Below, piece after piece: positions 45,201-56,068 of a stretch of DNA of 64,000 bases (positions are counted from its first letter, which is position 1; each line of letters starts with the position of its first letter). The position numbers were made by a program, and so were the translations under genes. The DNA lies in NCBI GenBank assembly GCA_029378245.1, contig JARKIF010000031.1, positions 496,001 to 560,000 of the forward strand, written 5' to 3'. The DNA comes from Roridomyces roridus. Its lineage: Eukaryota; Basidiomycota; Agaricomycetes; Agaricales; Mycenaceae. Under the pieces are notes generated by a model. It worked only from the letters and a program-made list of their open reading frames with translations, was not told the origin of the DNA and ran no database searches.

Positions 45201-46597
45201 TGCTCCACTGAATTGGTGGATAAAACTGAAAATACCACCTCCGACTCGTACCAATCTCAGCTTGAACAAAACAGATCTAGAGAGATAATCACATTCTTTC
45301 TACTACTAGATCTACTATTATCAGCGACTACCTAGTGGGCCACACTAGCTAGTGGGCCACTAGGGAATTAGCACTGTGTCGATATCACCTACTTCCCAAA
45401 TGTTGTTGGTATCATGAAGGACATACACAGACGTCCTCGCACACCGATTTTGGTGGAGATCGGTGATGTTGACGTGAGGCTGTGGCTGTCAGACTGAGGT
45501 GCGTGTGAGCAAAAAACGTGATTTCTTAATTTGGCTTCACTCGACAGCCTCTTTCTCCACGACCACGGCGCCGTTTCGCGATCTGCAGGGCTCATTATGC
45601 TCGGCGGACCCCTGGCTACCCACTACCACTCTTCCTACCCCCCGATTTACCCGCTCCATGTCGCCAGACCGACTTACTCGGGGCTTGCGTGTCGACATGG
45701 GCGTCCGCTTGCCACCCTTGCATCGGACGACGTGCTGGTGCTTTGCTCCCAGGTCTTTGCACACCCACTTGGCACATGTAAAGCTCATATTTGGCCACTT
45801 TCGCCTCATCTGAACTGTCCTCATATCTTGTCATCGCCGTCATCTTCCGCAAACCCCCGATTTTCACTATGGCGGCATTTGGAACTTTTTACGAGGAATA
45901 CAGGACCTCGGTGGTGGAGATAGTGAGCCAGGTGCGTTCCTATGATACTGAACTTGCATCCATGAACTTACTCCGTTCTCCCCGTCTGTTTCCGTGCTGG
46001 ATGGGAGCTCGCTGTCGGACCCGCTCAGAGCCGACTTTTCCTACCACCCACATACTGTCTCATTTGTAGCTCAAACATGTCCTACATTGTTCTAATACAC
46101 CATCTATATCCCCCTGGTCGATATCGGACACAATTCGAGAGGCGTAGACTTGAAAATCTCCTGTGGGATACGTGGGACAGCCAGTTCGTTCCAACCGCAT
46201 TCGGGCTTGAGTTTGGCTGGGATGAGGGGTAATAATGTGTACATTGGGACTCCCCAGCCCTCTCAGTGTCCCTACTTCAAGTTGCAGCTGCGCCGCTGCC
46301 TCTACGCGCCACAGGCAGGGCGCTTCCCACGTCTGGCCCACTAGCCCGTTTGAGCCAATTTTGGACCTGTCTCGGCAAATTTCTTCCCATGACCTCAAAC
46401 CTTGACAGAATGCCAAGCCCCAGGCCTCGTTCTGCTCGTAGGAACCTAGTCTACCTCCCTGGGGTCCAAAACAACCAGCAAAACAAACCTATCCCTCGCA
46501 AAAATCGTCAAACCCCTTAGGTGGCCCAGATCCCAGTCTCAGATAATACGCCACGAACTACATATATACATATTCAAAAACGCCCTTTCAAATCCAA
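45201..46597. other. Intergenic, no convincing gene
   Basis: Several short frames exist, for example 45531-45923 and one opening with MAAFGTFYEEYRTSVVEIVSQ at 45869 before a GTGCGT donor-like site. None extends into a recognisable protein. A small unrecognised gene at 45869 onward is possible. Confidence 0.4.
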
Positions 46598-48223
46598 TCA
46601 CAACAACTCAACCCCACGCTCATTCATCTTCAATCTCGCAGCAACAACCAACTCTCTAAACTCCCTCGTCGTCGGTAACATCGGGCGGGCATTCTGCGCC
46701 ACCGTTGGTTTATGCATCTTGGTTTTGGTTTTACTGTTCGCGGGCCGGGGAATGAAAGAGGTGCGGGGAGGCCTAGGGAAGCCTAAGGGCAGGGTACCGA
46801 TCAACGGCGTCGGGTGGGGGCGGGCGGGTCTGAATCGGAGGTACGCGGGTTTGGGCGGTGAGGGGAGGGTGAGGGAGATGTAGAGGACGGAGCCGGCGTC
46901 CGAGGTGGGTGGCGTGGAGAAGGAAGTGTCGCTGACACTGTCAAAGGCGGAGGAGGAGAAGTCGGATGCGGAGGAGGAGGAGTCGGTATAGGCGAGGGAC
47001 GGGGAAGGAGGCAAGGACGAGTCCAGGAGATTTGGGACCGAGCTCAGCTGGGATGATGAAGTGGAACCTATAAATGACGAAAACATAATTGGTTGCGCGG
47101 GGAACGCAGCTACGGCAGGAGGACGAGGGGTCTCTGCGTCCGCAGCATGGGAAGGCGTTGCGACGGCCCACTCGAGGAAAGTAGAAACAGCCGCGGGGAG
47201 GTCCTGACCCGGCAGGTACGGCTTGGGCGAAGGGCGGGGAGGAAGGGGAGGAGGAGCATGTGGGGCGGTGAAAGAGTCCATTTCATTGATAGCCATGCGC
47301 AACTCGGCGATGGTTGGGCGCCGGAGTGGGTTCATGTCGAAACACTGCTGGAGGAGCAAATAAGCGGGGCGCGAGAGGCGGAGGGCCTTGTAGAGGTACT
47401 CGGGGTTGCTACGGAACGCCCTGAAACCTGGATCCGAGAGTTCCGCCGAGTTCCAGGGGACGTGTCCGGAAATGATGTTCGTAAAGATGATAGCGAGAGC
47501 CCAAACATCCGAGTGACGCGCCGAGTAGACGTCGTAACTGTCGTCCTCGTTGATCGACTCTGACGAAAGATGAGAACGAAGCCAACACGAGGAAGGAGAG
47601 CACGCACCAGGAGTCATGTAACTGCGTGTTCCACAGCCAAACTCCCTCGACAACGGAATCCGCGTGGCCAAGCCAAAGTCAGCGAGCCGGATATTGAGAC
47701 CATCGGCGTCGCAAAGGAAATTCTCCGGCTTGATATCGCGATGATACACGCTGTTGCGGTGTATGTAGTCAACAGCGTCGAGCAGCTCCCCGAAAACTCT
47801 CTTGATGAGCTCGGTATCACCACTATACAGCTTCTTATCGACAAGCGCGGTGAAAAAGTCGCCACCCTCTGCGAGCTCGAGGACAGCGAACACGTAGTTG
47901 TCTGTAACGAAGTGGTGATGGAGAGCGATGACCCGTGGGTGGCCGGAGATCGAGCCATGAATGGTGAGCTCGGCTTGTTGAATTTGCGCACCCCGCGAGC
48001 CGACAGGGTATCGCGGCATGCACTTGACCGCGTAGTGCTGCTCGTCGTAGTGGTCGAACGCTTTATACACTTTCCCATATGCCCCAGAACCTGTGAGAAG
48101 TGAGTGGTTGTTCGGCCGAGAGTAGAAGAGCCACGGACCTATAAGGCTTAGGAGCTCGATACAACCATCGTCCACAAACTCGCCAGTCAGGTCGGGAAGG
48201 AGGTAGGAAGCGGAGGGAGACAT
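46598..48223 (-). CDS. Serine/threonine protein kinase, Ran1/Ksp1-like
   Basis: A complete kinase domain follows the ATG at 48223 (MSPSASYLLPD). It has the glycine loop GSGAYGKVYKAF, the AVK lysine, the catalytic loop HRDIKPENFL, DFGLA, and an activation end CGTRSYMTPE. Then come SDVWALAIIFTNIISG and RRPTIAEL. A short intron interrupts TPE-SINEDD at about 47611-47563; it is open in frame, so unspliced reading looks continuous. The C-terminal 150 residues are Ser/Pro-rich and unconserved. The plan and the VHRDIKPEN-type loop fit the fungal Ran1/Ksp1 group, which regulates growth and meiosis, but the substrate is unknown. It is divergent from the F-box gene at 48580. Confidence 0.85.
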   Translation of the reverse strand: MSPSASYLLPDLTGEFVDDGCIELLSLIGPWLFYSRPNNHSLLTGSGAYGKVYKAFDHYDEQHYAVKCMPRYPVGSRGAQIQQAELTIHGSISGHPRVIALHHHFVTDNYVFAVLELAEGGDFFTALVDKKLYSGDTELIKRVFGELLDAVDYIHRNSVYHRDIKPENFLCDADGLNIRLADFGLATRIPLSREFGCGTRSYMTPGACSPSSCWLRSHLSSESINEDDSYDVYSARHSDVWALAIIFTNIISGHVPWNSAELSDPGFRAFRSNPEYLYKALRLSRPAYLLLQQCFDMNPLRRPTIAELRMAINEMDSFTAPHAPPPLPPRPSPKPYLPGQDLPAAVSTFLEWAVATPSHAADAETPRPPAVAAFPAQPIMFSSFIGSTSSSQLSSVPNLLDSSLPPSPSLAYTDSSSSASDFSSSAFDSVSDTSFSTPPTSDAGSVLYISLTLPSPPKPAYLRFRPARPHPTPLIGTLPLGFPRPPRTSFIPRPANSKTKTKMHKPTVAQNARPMLPTTREFRELVVAARLKMNERGVELL

Positions 48224-48579
48224 TGGAGATAGATAGCAGAAGGTTTTAAAGCAGAGAACTTGGCAAAAAGCTTTGGATAGGATGAAGAGCAAAGTCAAGA
48301 TGAGGGTAGAAAGCAAGAGAGGTGGAGGTCAGGAGAGGTCTCAGACAATCTCAGACCGTGATCAGCTTCCGCGGGTTCGTGCCGCTGCATCCGCCGATCG
48401 CGGCAAGAACGATCATTGTGAAGCCGAGGCTCGATAAGGCGTATGTTGCCTGCAATTTCGTGTATCTGGAGGATGTGCGAGCGAAGATCATGACGGCTGG
48501 GAGGAAGGAGAATTGATGTTTGTACTTGTATCGCTGTCATCAACTGCTCTTTCTTCCTACCACAACGCGTCTCCGTCCC
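48224..48579. other. Divergent promoter region
   Basis: The 356-bp gap separates the start codons of the kinase and an F-box gene on opposite strands, so both promoters must lie here. No clear TATA box was seen. Confidence 0.5.
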
Positions 48580-49971
48580 ATGGCGCTAGCACGCGTTTCC
48601 TCACTGCACCCAGAGCTTAAACTCGAGATTTGTGCGCGGCTAGAGCCATCATATCGCGCCAGACTGACGGGGACAGATTATCACTTTCACCACAAGGATC
48701 TTCTCGCCGTCAGCCACGTCTCGAGGTTTTGGAGGTCTCTCGCTCTCAATGATGTTCGCTGGAGGGTGTGGTTCGACGTACGTCGCGTTGCGCCCTGCTT
48801 CTTCACGCCGATTGAATTCATTTCGAGATGATCGTCGATCCCAAGTCGGGTGTCCCAATCCGAGAGTCATTGGCGGACATGAAAGTTTCCGGGGCCATTT
48901 CCAAGCGGTGTGTTTCTTCTTCATCGCTCGCTCGCAGCGTCTGACGCCTCCCGAAGCGCCATGGTTACCCTTTGCTTCACCACGAAATGCTCGATGTGTT
49001 ACCAAGATACGACAGCTGTATGCATTCCTCTCCTCAAGGCACGTTGCTGCTTCTTTCTCCCGACGAGCAAACACCCATTCCCCTACTCAGCGTGTCTGTA
49101 CAGAGTGCATAACCGTCGACCCGACGCTTAGTGTCATGTCTGTCGCCTCCGCCCTGAGTTTCTATGACCTTGAAGAATCAGACCTTGCGAGCCTTATCAT
49201 CGTGTGCGTTGCGCCGTTCAAATTCCATGATGGTCTGTTGCTCAATCCTCCTCCTCGTCAGTCGTCCTCTCTGATACACGCCTCAGAGCACGCAAGAAAC
49301 ACGGCGGAGCAGAAAAACTCCGTCGCCATCTCCTTATTCGGCAAACACGTCTCCTCACTGCGTACCTCCAGAGCACCACCGACTACGATTCCGCGCGCGC
49401 CACACGCAGGTGGCTCAAAGCCAAGGGCGATATAGCCGGTGCCGCCGCCGTCCGACTACCCAACGGCCAACCCATCCCCAAGACGCGCCCCCAGAAACCA
49501 GCTGTGCTCAAAACCTCTCGCGATTCCAGGACGAGTTCTTCATACCGCAAACTCTCCACCCTGCGCACGAACTTTTTGGTGTTTGACGAAGAAGAAGGGC
49601 GCGTCGTGCCGAGGAAACTCGTAACTTGTCGGATTTGTGAGATTATGGAAGAGTTGGCGGGTGTGACGGAGGAGGAAGAGGACGTCGGTAGAATGTACAT
49701 GTGGGAAGCAGAGTTGGCAGGGCATGAGGAGGCTGCGCATTATTCGCGCCAGGATGATCCTTGTCTGGGCGTGCTTCCAGCCGGTGGTGTGGGGATTTGT
49801 TCTGCTTGTTTGAACTGGGAGGCCATTGAGTTGAAGACTGAGGAGGACCGGAAGAGGGGGGAGGGGGAGGGGCGAACTGATTTTAGACTCTTTGGTGCGT
49901 GTCGGAAAGGATTCGGTTGCTTCGTTGTTCTTATTGTCTGCGGCAGGTCTTGTCACGACTGCACGAAATAA
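48580..49971 (+). CDS. F-box protein with four-cysteine zinc finger
   Basis: ATG at 48580 begins MALARVSSLHPELKLEICARL, an F-box. FHHKDLLAVSHVSRFWRSLAL and DVRWRVWFD complete it before an intron at about 48777. After further short introns the text KCSMCYQDTTA joins to RVCTECITV, a Cys4 finger (C-x2-C-x7-C-x2-C). Then comes SALSFYDLEESDLASLIIV. A long helical part (YLQSTTDYDSARATRRWLKAKGDIAGAAAVRLPNG) follows, and a C-terminal region with CRICE and ICSACL adds four more paired cysteines. The role would be substrate recognition in an SCF complex, with zinc-binding parts. The 3' end may be spliced beyond 49971. A shorter paralog lies inverted at 51602-52762. Exon ends are approximate. Confidence 0.7.
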
Positions 49972-50237
49972 CGAAATAACTCTCACTCGAACCTTTCTGC
50001 TTCATCAGATCCCGCTGCATATTTCAAAGCAACACATTCTCAGTCTCTCTGCACCTTACTGTACCGGCATCCGTCCATCGCATTGCTCGTCTCTCCCTCT
50101 TTCACTGTACTTTCCAAATACATACAAGAATGAACACACCTCTGTTGTACCCTTGGTACCGGGAAAGGAAAAAGACCACTCGATCTCGATTGGCCCAATT
50201 GGCGTCGGGTGGCACGGCGCCGGCAAGCTAAAGAACA

Positions 50238-51221
50238 ATGGGGAACATTTCGCGTCGAACGAACAATCAACGACTCTCGCTAAATAAATATCGGTGGCAC
50301 GGTGGTCCGGCTGCATTTCCTTCGCTTCTTCATCCACAAACTTCTACCAGTAACCCAAATGGCACCCACTCGAACCCGCCCCTCAACAGAACCAGTTCGA
50401 GTCGTCGCACTCCGTTGTGGGACAGACGAAGGGTGGTTGTACGGCTCAGCTGTGCCCACGAATCCCCCATTCCTCCCTCAACCCCTTTCCGACCTCATGC
50501 CGACTCAAAATTTAAAATCCATACAACTGCCACCAACTGCAAAGGAGCCCCAATTCCAACGACCCAATTCCAACGACCCGACGACCAACAGATGGAATAC
50601 ACGCGTAAATCCAGTGGCTGTCGCACACGCATTCACGCAGTCGCACAACGTACGGACGAGAACGTCCCGGGGGCATGGGCCTGGGTGGCATCATCCTCGT
50701 CGGGTGATGCTGCGTGTGAAGCTGCCGAGGCAGAGCGCCGTGGGGCCATGATTGAGGGAGTTCGATGTGCTATTTGGTGCGTGCCACCGCCCAACCGTTG
50801 AATGGCTAGGCTAATCTTATGATGATATTCTAGCGGAAACGCACTAGGATATCTTTACACCAAGCCACGACGGGGACCTAGCTGGCGCCGTGGACCGCAC
50901 GAACGATACGTGTTCTTTCCCGGTAGTGTCTCAGCACACCTGCCACCGATTGCCCTTGAAGAGAGTTTGGTCCCGGACGTCGAGGAGGTCGAATCGCGTG
51001 AGGAGCACCGCGGTCCAGGAGAGGATTCAGGTTCAGACTCGTCAGAAGACCTCGGAGAAGACGGCGCAGATGGGTTCGGTCAGTTGGTGCAGTTGAGGCA
51101 AGGTACCCCGGAAGTCTAGCGGTCGACTGCTTGTAAGATACGTCATGCAATATTTCATTCCACAGAAAAGTATCCGCGGGAAGGAGAACTGACCATCGTC
51201 CACGAACATTTCGGCATGTAA
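50238..51221 (+). CDS. Small unrecognised protein with CxxC pair, intact copy
   Basis: I do not recognise the family with confidence. The last three exons are clear. The text ...GAMIEGVRCAI is joined by an intron (about 50779-50831) to CGNALGYLYTKPRR...RYVFFPGSVSAHLPPI. An acidic stretch (SGSDSSEDLGEDGADG) follows. A second intron (about 51101-51165) joins LVQLRQ to EKYPREGELTIVHEHFGM and TAA at 51221. The CAICG-LGYLY and R-VFF pattern faintly recalls one half of a yippee/Mis18-type zinc fold. The 5' part is uncertain: an ATG at 50359 (MAPTRTRPSTEPV...) reads sensibly in another frame and must be joined by an unresolved intron. A second, partial copy lies at 52961-53600. Confidence 0.5.
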
Positions 51222-51680
51222 GGAGTCGACTAAGAACTTGGTTGCCAGAAAGCGCCCGGTATCGGCCTGGGATAAATACCCTGGTTGCGCAGAAGCCATA
51301 CGAGCCATTGGATGGCTTTTTTGACGTGCGCGTCATATGGCTAATTTAGGTGGACAAGCCATTCAATGGCTCCAACGAGCCAATTTTGGCAGAGTGGAGC
51401 CATATGACGCGCACGGCCAAAAAGCCATCACGTGGCTCATATGGCTTCTGCGCAAGCTCTCTAATCTGAGGTGGCCGAAGAAAAGGGAAGACGTTAGGGA
51501 ATGCGGCTTCCATGGAGTGGACCTTTCAGTCTTGGAAGTATTTGAAATGGGATTACAAGCATGAGGCAGCGCCAATACAGGACAACGGATAGAGACCAAC
51601 ATCAACTCACGCGCTTCGTCGGCACGACGCGCCCCTCCTTTGCGTCAAAGAGCAAAAAATTCGTGCGCAGGGCTGAGAGT
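50833..51680 (+). repeat. Direct duplication, unit 1 (partner 52975-53795)
   Basis: This unit covers the last two exons of the CxxC gene, the spacer and the 3' end of the minus-strand F-box gene. Unit 2 at 52975-53795 repeats it in the same order. Unit 1 has a hairpin element (51285-51455) absent from unit 2, and unit 2 has a solo LTR (53119-53322) absent from unit 1. Confidence 0.88.
51285..51455. mobile_element. 171-bp hairpin MITE with ~56-bp inverted repeats
   Basis: The left end TTGCGCAGAAGCCATACGAG... and the reversed right end TTGCGCAGAAGCCATATGAG... agree over about 56 bp with few mismatches. Only about 55 bp of loop lies between them. GCCAT/ATGGC motifs recur inside. The corresponding place in unit 2 of the local duplication (about 53620-53640) has no such sequence, so the element inserted after duplication or was lost there. 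Target duplication could not be defined because the flank is diverged. Confidence 0.8.
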
Positions 51681-52762
51681 TTCCGGTATGCAGGCCTCGT
51701 CCTGGAGTTGCGAGGGAATCTCCAACCTGAGGGCACAACTGCTTGTGGGGGAGGCATCTCGGGGATGGGGTCGCCGCTGGGTAGCCTCACGGCGGCTGCA
51801 CCGGCGAGATCTCCGCTGGCCTCGAGCTTCTTGCGTGTGGAGCATGCGGAATAGTAGTCGGTACTAGCACTCTGGTTTTGCGCCTCGAGGAAACGTGGTA
51901 TGCGAGTGTCGAGGTGGCGTTCCAGATTTTCTGGTCCACCGTGTTTCTGGCTTGCGCTGAAGCGTGGATACAGCCATGAGAGACGGCGAGCGAAGCGGAG
52001 GAGAATGGCTCACATGAAGCCCACATTAGGCTCACTCACCAATTTGACACGCGAAGACGGATGATCTTTCAGGCCCCCGTGGCTTGGGAGGATTGAGCAA
52101 TCGGCCGTTAAAAATCCGCTGAACGCACACAACCATGAGCCCCGCAAGGTCCGATTTTTCAAGTTCATAGAACTTCAGGGCGGAGTAGACGGAGATGACA
52201 TGAAACCTCCGATAGGCCTTTATGCAGTCCTCACAAACGCGGTGGCCGCGAGCGGAAGATTGAGCGCTGACATGCGAAACAGAGGAAACGACGCGCCTGG
52301 AAATGAGGAATACAAAGTATCGCCGTGTCTTCGTCGCACATCGGGCATTTTGTGATGAAGCCAAGAGTGACTATCGCACCAGGGGACGCTTCAGACGACC
52401 CGAGGGAACAGGAAAACGGAGACACACCGCTGGGAGATCGCATCGGAAACTCTCATACCCGCCAATGACTCTCGGATTGGGACACTCGACTCGGGATCGA
52501 CGATCATCTTGGGATCAATTCAGACTGCGTAAGAGAAAGAGCACGGGCCAAAATGCACGTCAAACCACGCAGCCCAGCGTACATCTTCCAGCGCAAGTGA
52601 CCTCCAAAACCTCGAGACGTGACTGACGGCGAGCAGATCCTTGTGGTGAAACTGATAGTCTGTGGACGGCTCAGTGGGAACGAGACTCCAGCATAGACCG
52701 AGAAGCGTACAAATCTCGAGTTTGAGCTCGGAGGGCAATGAGGAAACGCGTTCCAGAGCCAT
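51602..52762 (-). pseudogene. F-box/zinc finger protein paralog, C-terminally truncated
   Basis: ATG at 52762 gives MALERVSSLPSELKLEICTLL, and the F-box continues FHHKDLLAVSHVSRFWRSLALEDVRWAAWFD. The Cys finger KCPMCDEDTA...RVCEDCIKAY, the helix YSALKFYELEKSDLAGLMVV and the end TNFLLFDAKEGRVVPTKR match the gene at 48580. The frame then stops at 51602 where the paralog continues with CRICE..., so about 110 residues are missing. It may still encode a shorter protein, so inactivity is not proven. Confidence 0.6.
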
Positions 52763-52960
52763 GGGACGGACGTTGTTGTGGCAGGAAGAGAAAAGACGCC
52801 GGCTGTGTTTGTGCTGTGTTGCGGCTTGCGGCAGCGTCCATTTCCGCGGGTTTTACCTGTGTCCAACCCTAGGTGCGATGAGAACCGTGTCTCCAGCACG
52901 CGAGGTCACAGAGTCCCAGTGAGACCACTCTTTTGAGACTTTCACACGTGGACAAATCTC

Positions 52961-53600
52961 ATGCTTATCAACGCATTGGGATATCTTTATACCAAACCAC
53001 GACGGAGCCCTAGCTGGCGCCGTGGACTGCACGAACGATATGTGTTCTTCCCAGGCAGTGTCTCAGCACACCTGCCACCGATTTCCCCTGAAGAGGGCTT
53101 GGTCCCGGACGTCGAGGATGTCAGAATGAACAAGCCGGTATCCCCGAGGCTATGCTCGGGCATCGGGCTCCCCGAGATGGGACTCATATAGAGTACTAGA
53201 GAACATCGTAGACTACTTACATGACTCACTGTAGAGGTTTATAAGACCTCAGGATTATCTCAATCATAACCTAGATTCTCTCTATCCCACTGCGTGATAT
53301 ACTTGTGCTGCCAGTGCTAACAGAGGAGGTCGAATCGCGTGAGGAGCACCGCGGTCCAGGAGAGGAGTCGGGTTCAGACTCGTCAGACGACCTCGGAGAA
53401 GACGGCGCAGATGGATTCGGTCAGTTGGTGCAGTTGAGGCAAGGTACCCCGGAAGTCTAGCGGTCGACTGCTTGTAACATATGATACGTCATGCGATATT
53501 TCATTCCACAGAAAAGTATCCGCGCTCAGGAAAACTGTCCGTCGTCCACGAACATTTCGGCACAACAGTCAGTAAGCAGTCGACTAAGAATTGGGTTGCC
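52961..53600 (+). pseudogene. Partial copy of the CxxC gene, interrupted by a solo LTR
   Basis: The text ALGYLYTKPRRSPSWRRG...RYVFFPGSVSAHLPPISPEEGLVPDVED matches 50833 onward. It lacks the upstream exon with the first cysteines. After an LTR (53119-53322) the homologous frame resumes with VESREEHRGPGEESGSDSS and LVQLRQ. The final exon reads EKYPRSGKLSVVHEHFG, without the stop of copy 1. Confidence 0.75.
53119..53322. mobile_element. 204-bp solo LTR with 5-bp target duplication
   Basis: The element begins TGTCAGAATG and ends GTGCTAACA, the TG...CA ends of an LTR. GAGGA flanks it on both sides (53114-53118 and 53323-53327). Unit 1 of the local duplication has the empty site GTCGAGGAGGTCGAA at about 50979. 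It lies inside an exon, so the host copy is inactivated. Confidence 0.88.
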
Positions 53601-53749
53601 AGAAAGCGCCCGGTATCAGCGGATAAACCCGAAGTGGCCGAAGAAATTAGACGATGGGAATGCGGCTTCCATGGAGTATACGTTTCAATCTTGTATTTCG
53701 AACAGACATGAGGGAGCGCCAATACAGGGAGAGACAACGTACAAGGACC

Positions 53750-53795
53750 AGTACGACGCGCCCCTCCTTTTCGTCAAAGAGCAAAAAATTCGTGC
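53750..53795 (-). pseudogene. Fragment of the F-box gene 3' end
   Basis: On the minus strand it reads ALRTNFLLFDEKEGRVV, the same as the end of the F-box paralog at 51602. It marks the distal border of duplication unit 2. Confidence 0.6.
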
Positions 53796-53914
53796 GCAAG
53801 GCCCGGGCGGACTGTTTCTTCCTGGTCTACGAAATAAATACATAAATATTAAATAACTCGGGGAAGGAAGTCAGTAAATACAGCTATAAGTTACTACTCA
53901 TATCCCTCTACTAC

Positions 53915-54825
53915 TTACTGCTGATATGAATGCGGATAGGGATACGAGTACGACTGACCCGATCCGGAGCCGGCATCATACTGAAACCCATCATACTGCG
54001 CACCCGAACTGTTCAAACTCTGATTGAAATACTGCGGGTCGATAAACTGAGGCTGTTGGTCATATGCATGATCTCCCAAGGGAGGGAGCTGCTGGCCGTA
54101 ATAGCGTGGGCGACTGCCAGCCGGGGGAGGCCCAGTGTAAGGAAGGGGTGGCGGCGGTCCCGGCATGTGTCCGCCGTAAGACGCCGGAGCTAAATTGTTC
54201 CATGCCAATGATCCGTCCGCGTCGGATTGCTGATGATCATTGGCAGAAGAGACCGCGGTGTATTCGCAGGGAAGGTTTTTCCGTTCACAGCGTTCGCAGG
54301 GGTGTACAGGGGGCTGTTCCGTTGTTATGCACTTGGGGTTCAAACTTCGAATCACGATTACATCACTCGAAAGAGGGGACGCACTCGAATTTTCATTCTC
54401 CGGCAGGTATGGCAAGCGACTGTACTCCGCCTGGAGCTGGGAACATCTCGGCGTTCACCCCGTGGGGGGTAATACGAGTTGGGTTGAGAACCACCGGGGT
54501 TCCCAACGATTTGTTGGCTTACCCCTGGATAGGCGCCAGTTGGATTATTATGCATGAAGTGGGCCGGGTTCATCGACGAGTGATCTTCGAGTGCCGAAGG
54601 CTGGCATTCGAGGCCCTTCCTCTGGCATCGGCCACACGGAGACGTGTAATCGTTTTCTGATGTCTGCTCGCACTGTAGCCTGAGTTCAGTCATGTAGATC
54701 TTGTCAAACTTGGAGTCTGACCATACCTTGACTTTTCTTTGCCGACAATTCTTGCAGGCCATGTAAGCCCGCCGGAATTTGGGATGTGATGGGTCTGAAT
54801 GCGCTGGGTTGGAGGAGGAAGACAT
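53915..54825 (-). CDS. Putative transcription regulator with two tandem Zn2Cys6 clusters
   Basis: The first cluster is ACKNCRQRKVK-C...PCGRCQRKGLEC (about 54750-54590) and the second ACHTCRRMKIR-C...PCERCERKNLPC (about 54420-54280). Each has all six cysteines with the spacing C-x2-C-x6-C...C-x2-C-x6-C. Each is split by a phase-0 intron directly before the third cysteine (about 54730-54675 and 54386-54333). The identical intron position shows the clusters arose by internal duplication. The rest is a proline/tyrosine/glutamine-rich tail (PPPPLPYTG, DPQYFNQ, YSYPYPHSYQQ) with no fungal-specific TF domain. Start ATG at 54825, stop at 53915. Zn2Cys6 domains bind DNA; the target is unknown. Confidence 0.82.
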
Positions 54826-56068
54826 GCTTGAAGCGGAAGAGCCGCAGTAGCTTTAATACCAGTCGAACCAAGCTAAAATTGGGCTGTTACACTGGCTGTA
54901 TGCGTGGAATTGTTCAAGGCTGCAAGCGGATGTTGGCTGGTGCACTGGCCGAGATACATGTCCAACAACTTGGTTTTCGGGCTTCACACATGATCATTCG
55001 AGCGCCTATCCCAGGAAGATGTATTGTATTTTGTTCAAGCGCGTCTACCGCTGACACCTCCTCCGTCAGCCCCATCGGTTATGTGCGAATGGTTGAAAGT
55101 TCGGCACATATTGATACATGGTTTTCAGCTCACATGAACCGTGTTTGGGTCATTCGAGCTACGCGTCGCATCATAAATTTAGTTTGAATTCCCGACGCTC
55201 CGCCTCATTTTCATTGATTCTCATTGAACGAAGAATGCATGAATCATTTCTACTGACGGAGTTTCTCCCGATCTTTTGAACCATGACCAATATGCCATCG
55301 GTTAAGTGCGACTTGTTGAAATCCAAGCTCTACGCGTCTACGCCTGCATGTACCGACTTTCGGTCAAATGCAAAGCTATGCGGCTGTATCAATTTCGTCC
55401 TTGCTTCCCGCCGGGCACCCGTCATTGTCATCGGTACTGATTCAAGCAAGAACCTCCGGCTGATGGTACACAGACTGTGTTTCGTTTCGGTTCTCCCACC
55501 AAAGATGTCACTTCTACAAAGTTCAAGTTGTTTGTTTTCGCGATGATACCGAGAGGACAGCTGATACGCACAGCTCAGTCCGAGTGGGTCATGAAATGTT
55601 CCCTGTTGATCGCGATGTTTGAACTGTGCTTTCCCAACAAAATCAATCCATTGCCCGCGAAGTCCGTGAAATACATCTCGGTTGGTCAACTCTACCCCGC
55701 CCAACGGTGAGAGCAAACGATAAACATCGAACGCGGAGTGCCTCAATCGTTCACCGCGCATGATGTATTTTCCGTAGACTGCCACAGCTCAGTCAGCGGC
55801 AGCGCTGGGGCAGACCAGAGTAAGTTGGACCAAGTAATTGATGCCGCGCCACAGCCCAAGACTCCGTGATTGTATCGCCACATGCCGAAGCATGGCCCAG
55901 GCGTGGGGTTTGTCATACCGCTGTGGTTCAACACGCTCAATGCACTCATTCATGCTCAACACAGTACTAGTGCATTTGTAATACCATTTGCAATCGACCG
56001 AGAAGGACCAAATCAACTTGTCCTCAACTGCGCGCGACGACTTGAAACCCCAAGAGTCGAGTACCTAC
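54826..56068. other. Intergenic, no convincing gene
   Basis: This holds the promoter region of the Zn2Cys6 gene and the 3' flank of the GH3 gene. An open frame of 151 codons on the minus strand (55785-55330) has no recognisable domain and may be chance. Confidence 0.45.

Noticed and set aside
47563..47611. Unbroken kinase reading without an intron
   Set aside because: The insert between TP and ESINEDD has GTGCGT and CGTCAG ends and breaks the conserved TPE motif, so it is an intron that happens to be open.
55330..55785. 151-codon minus-strand frame as a gene
   Set aside because: No start context, splice logic, domain or copy elsewhere supports it.
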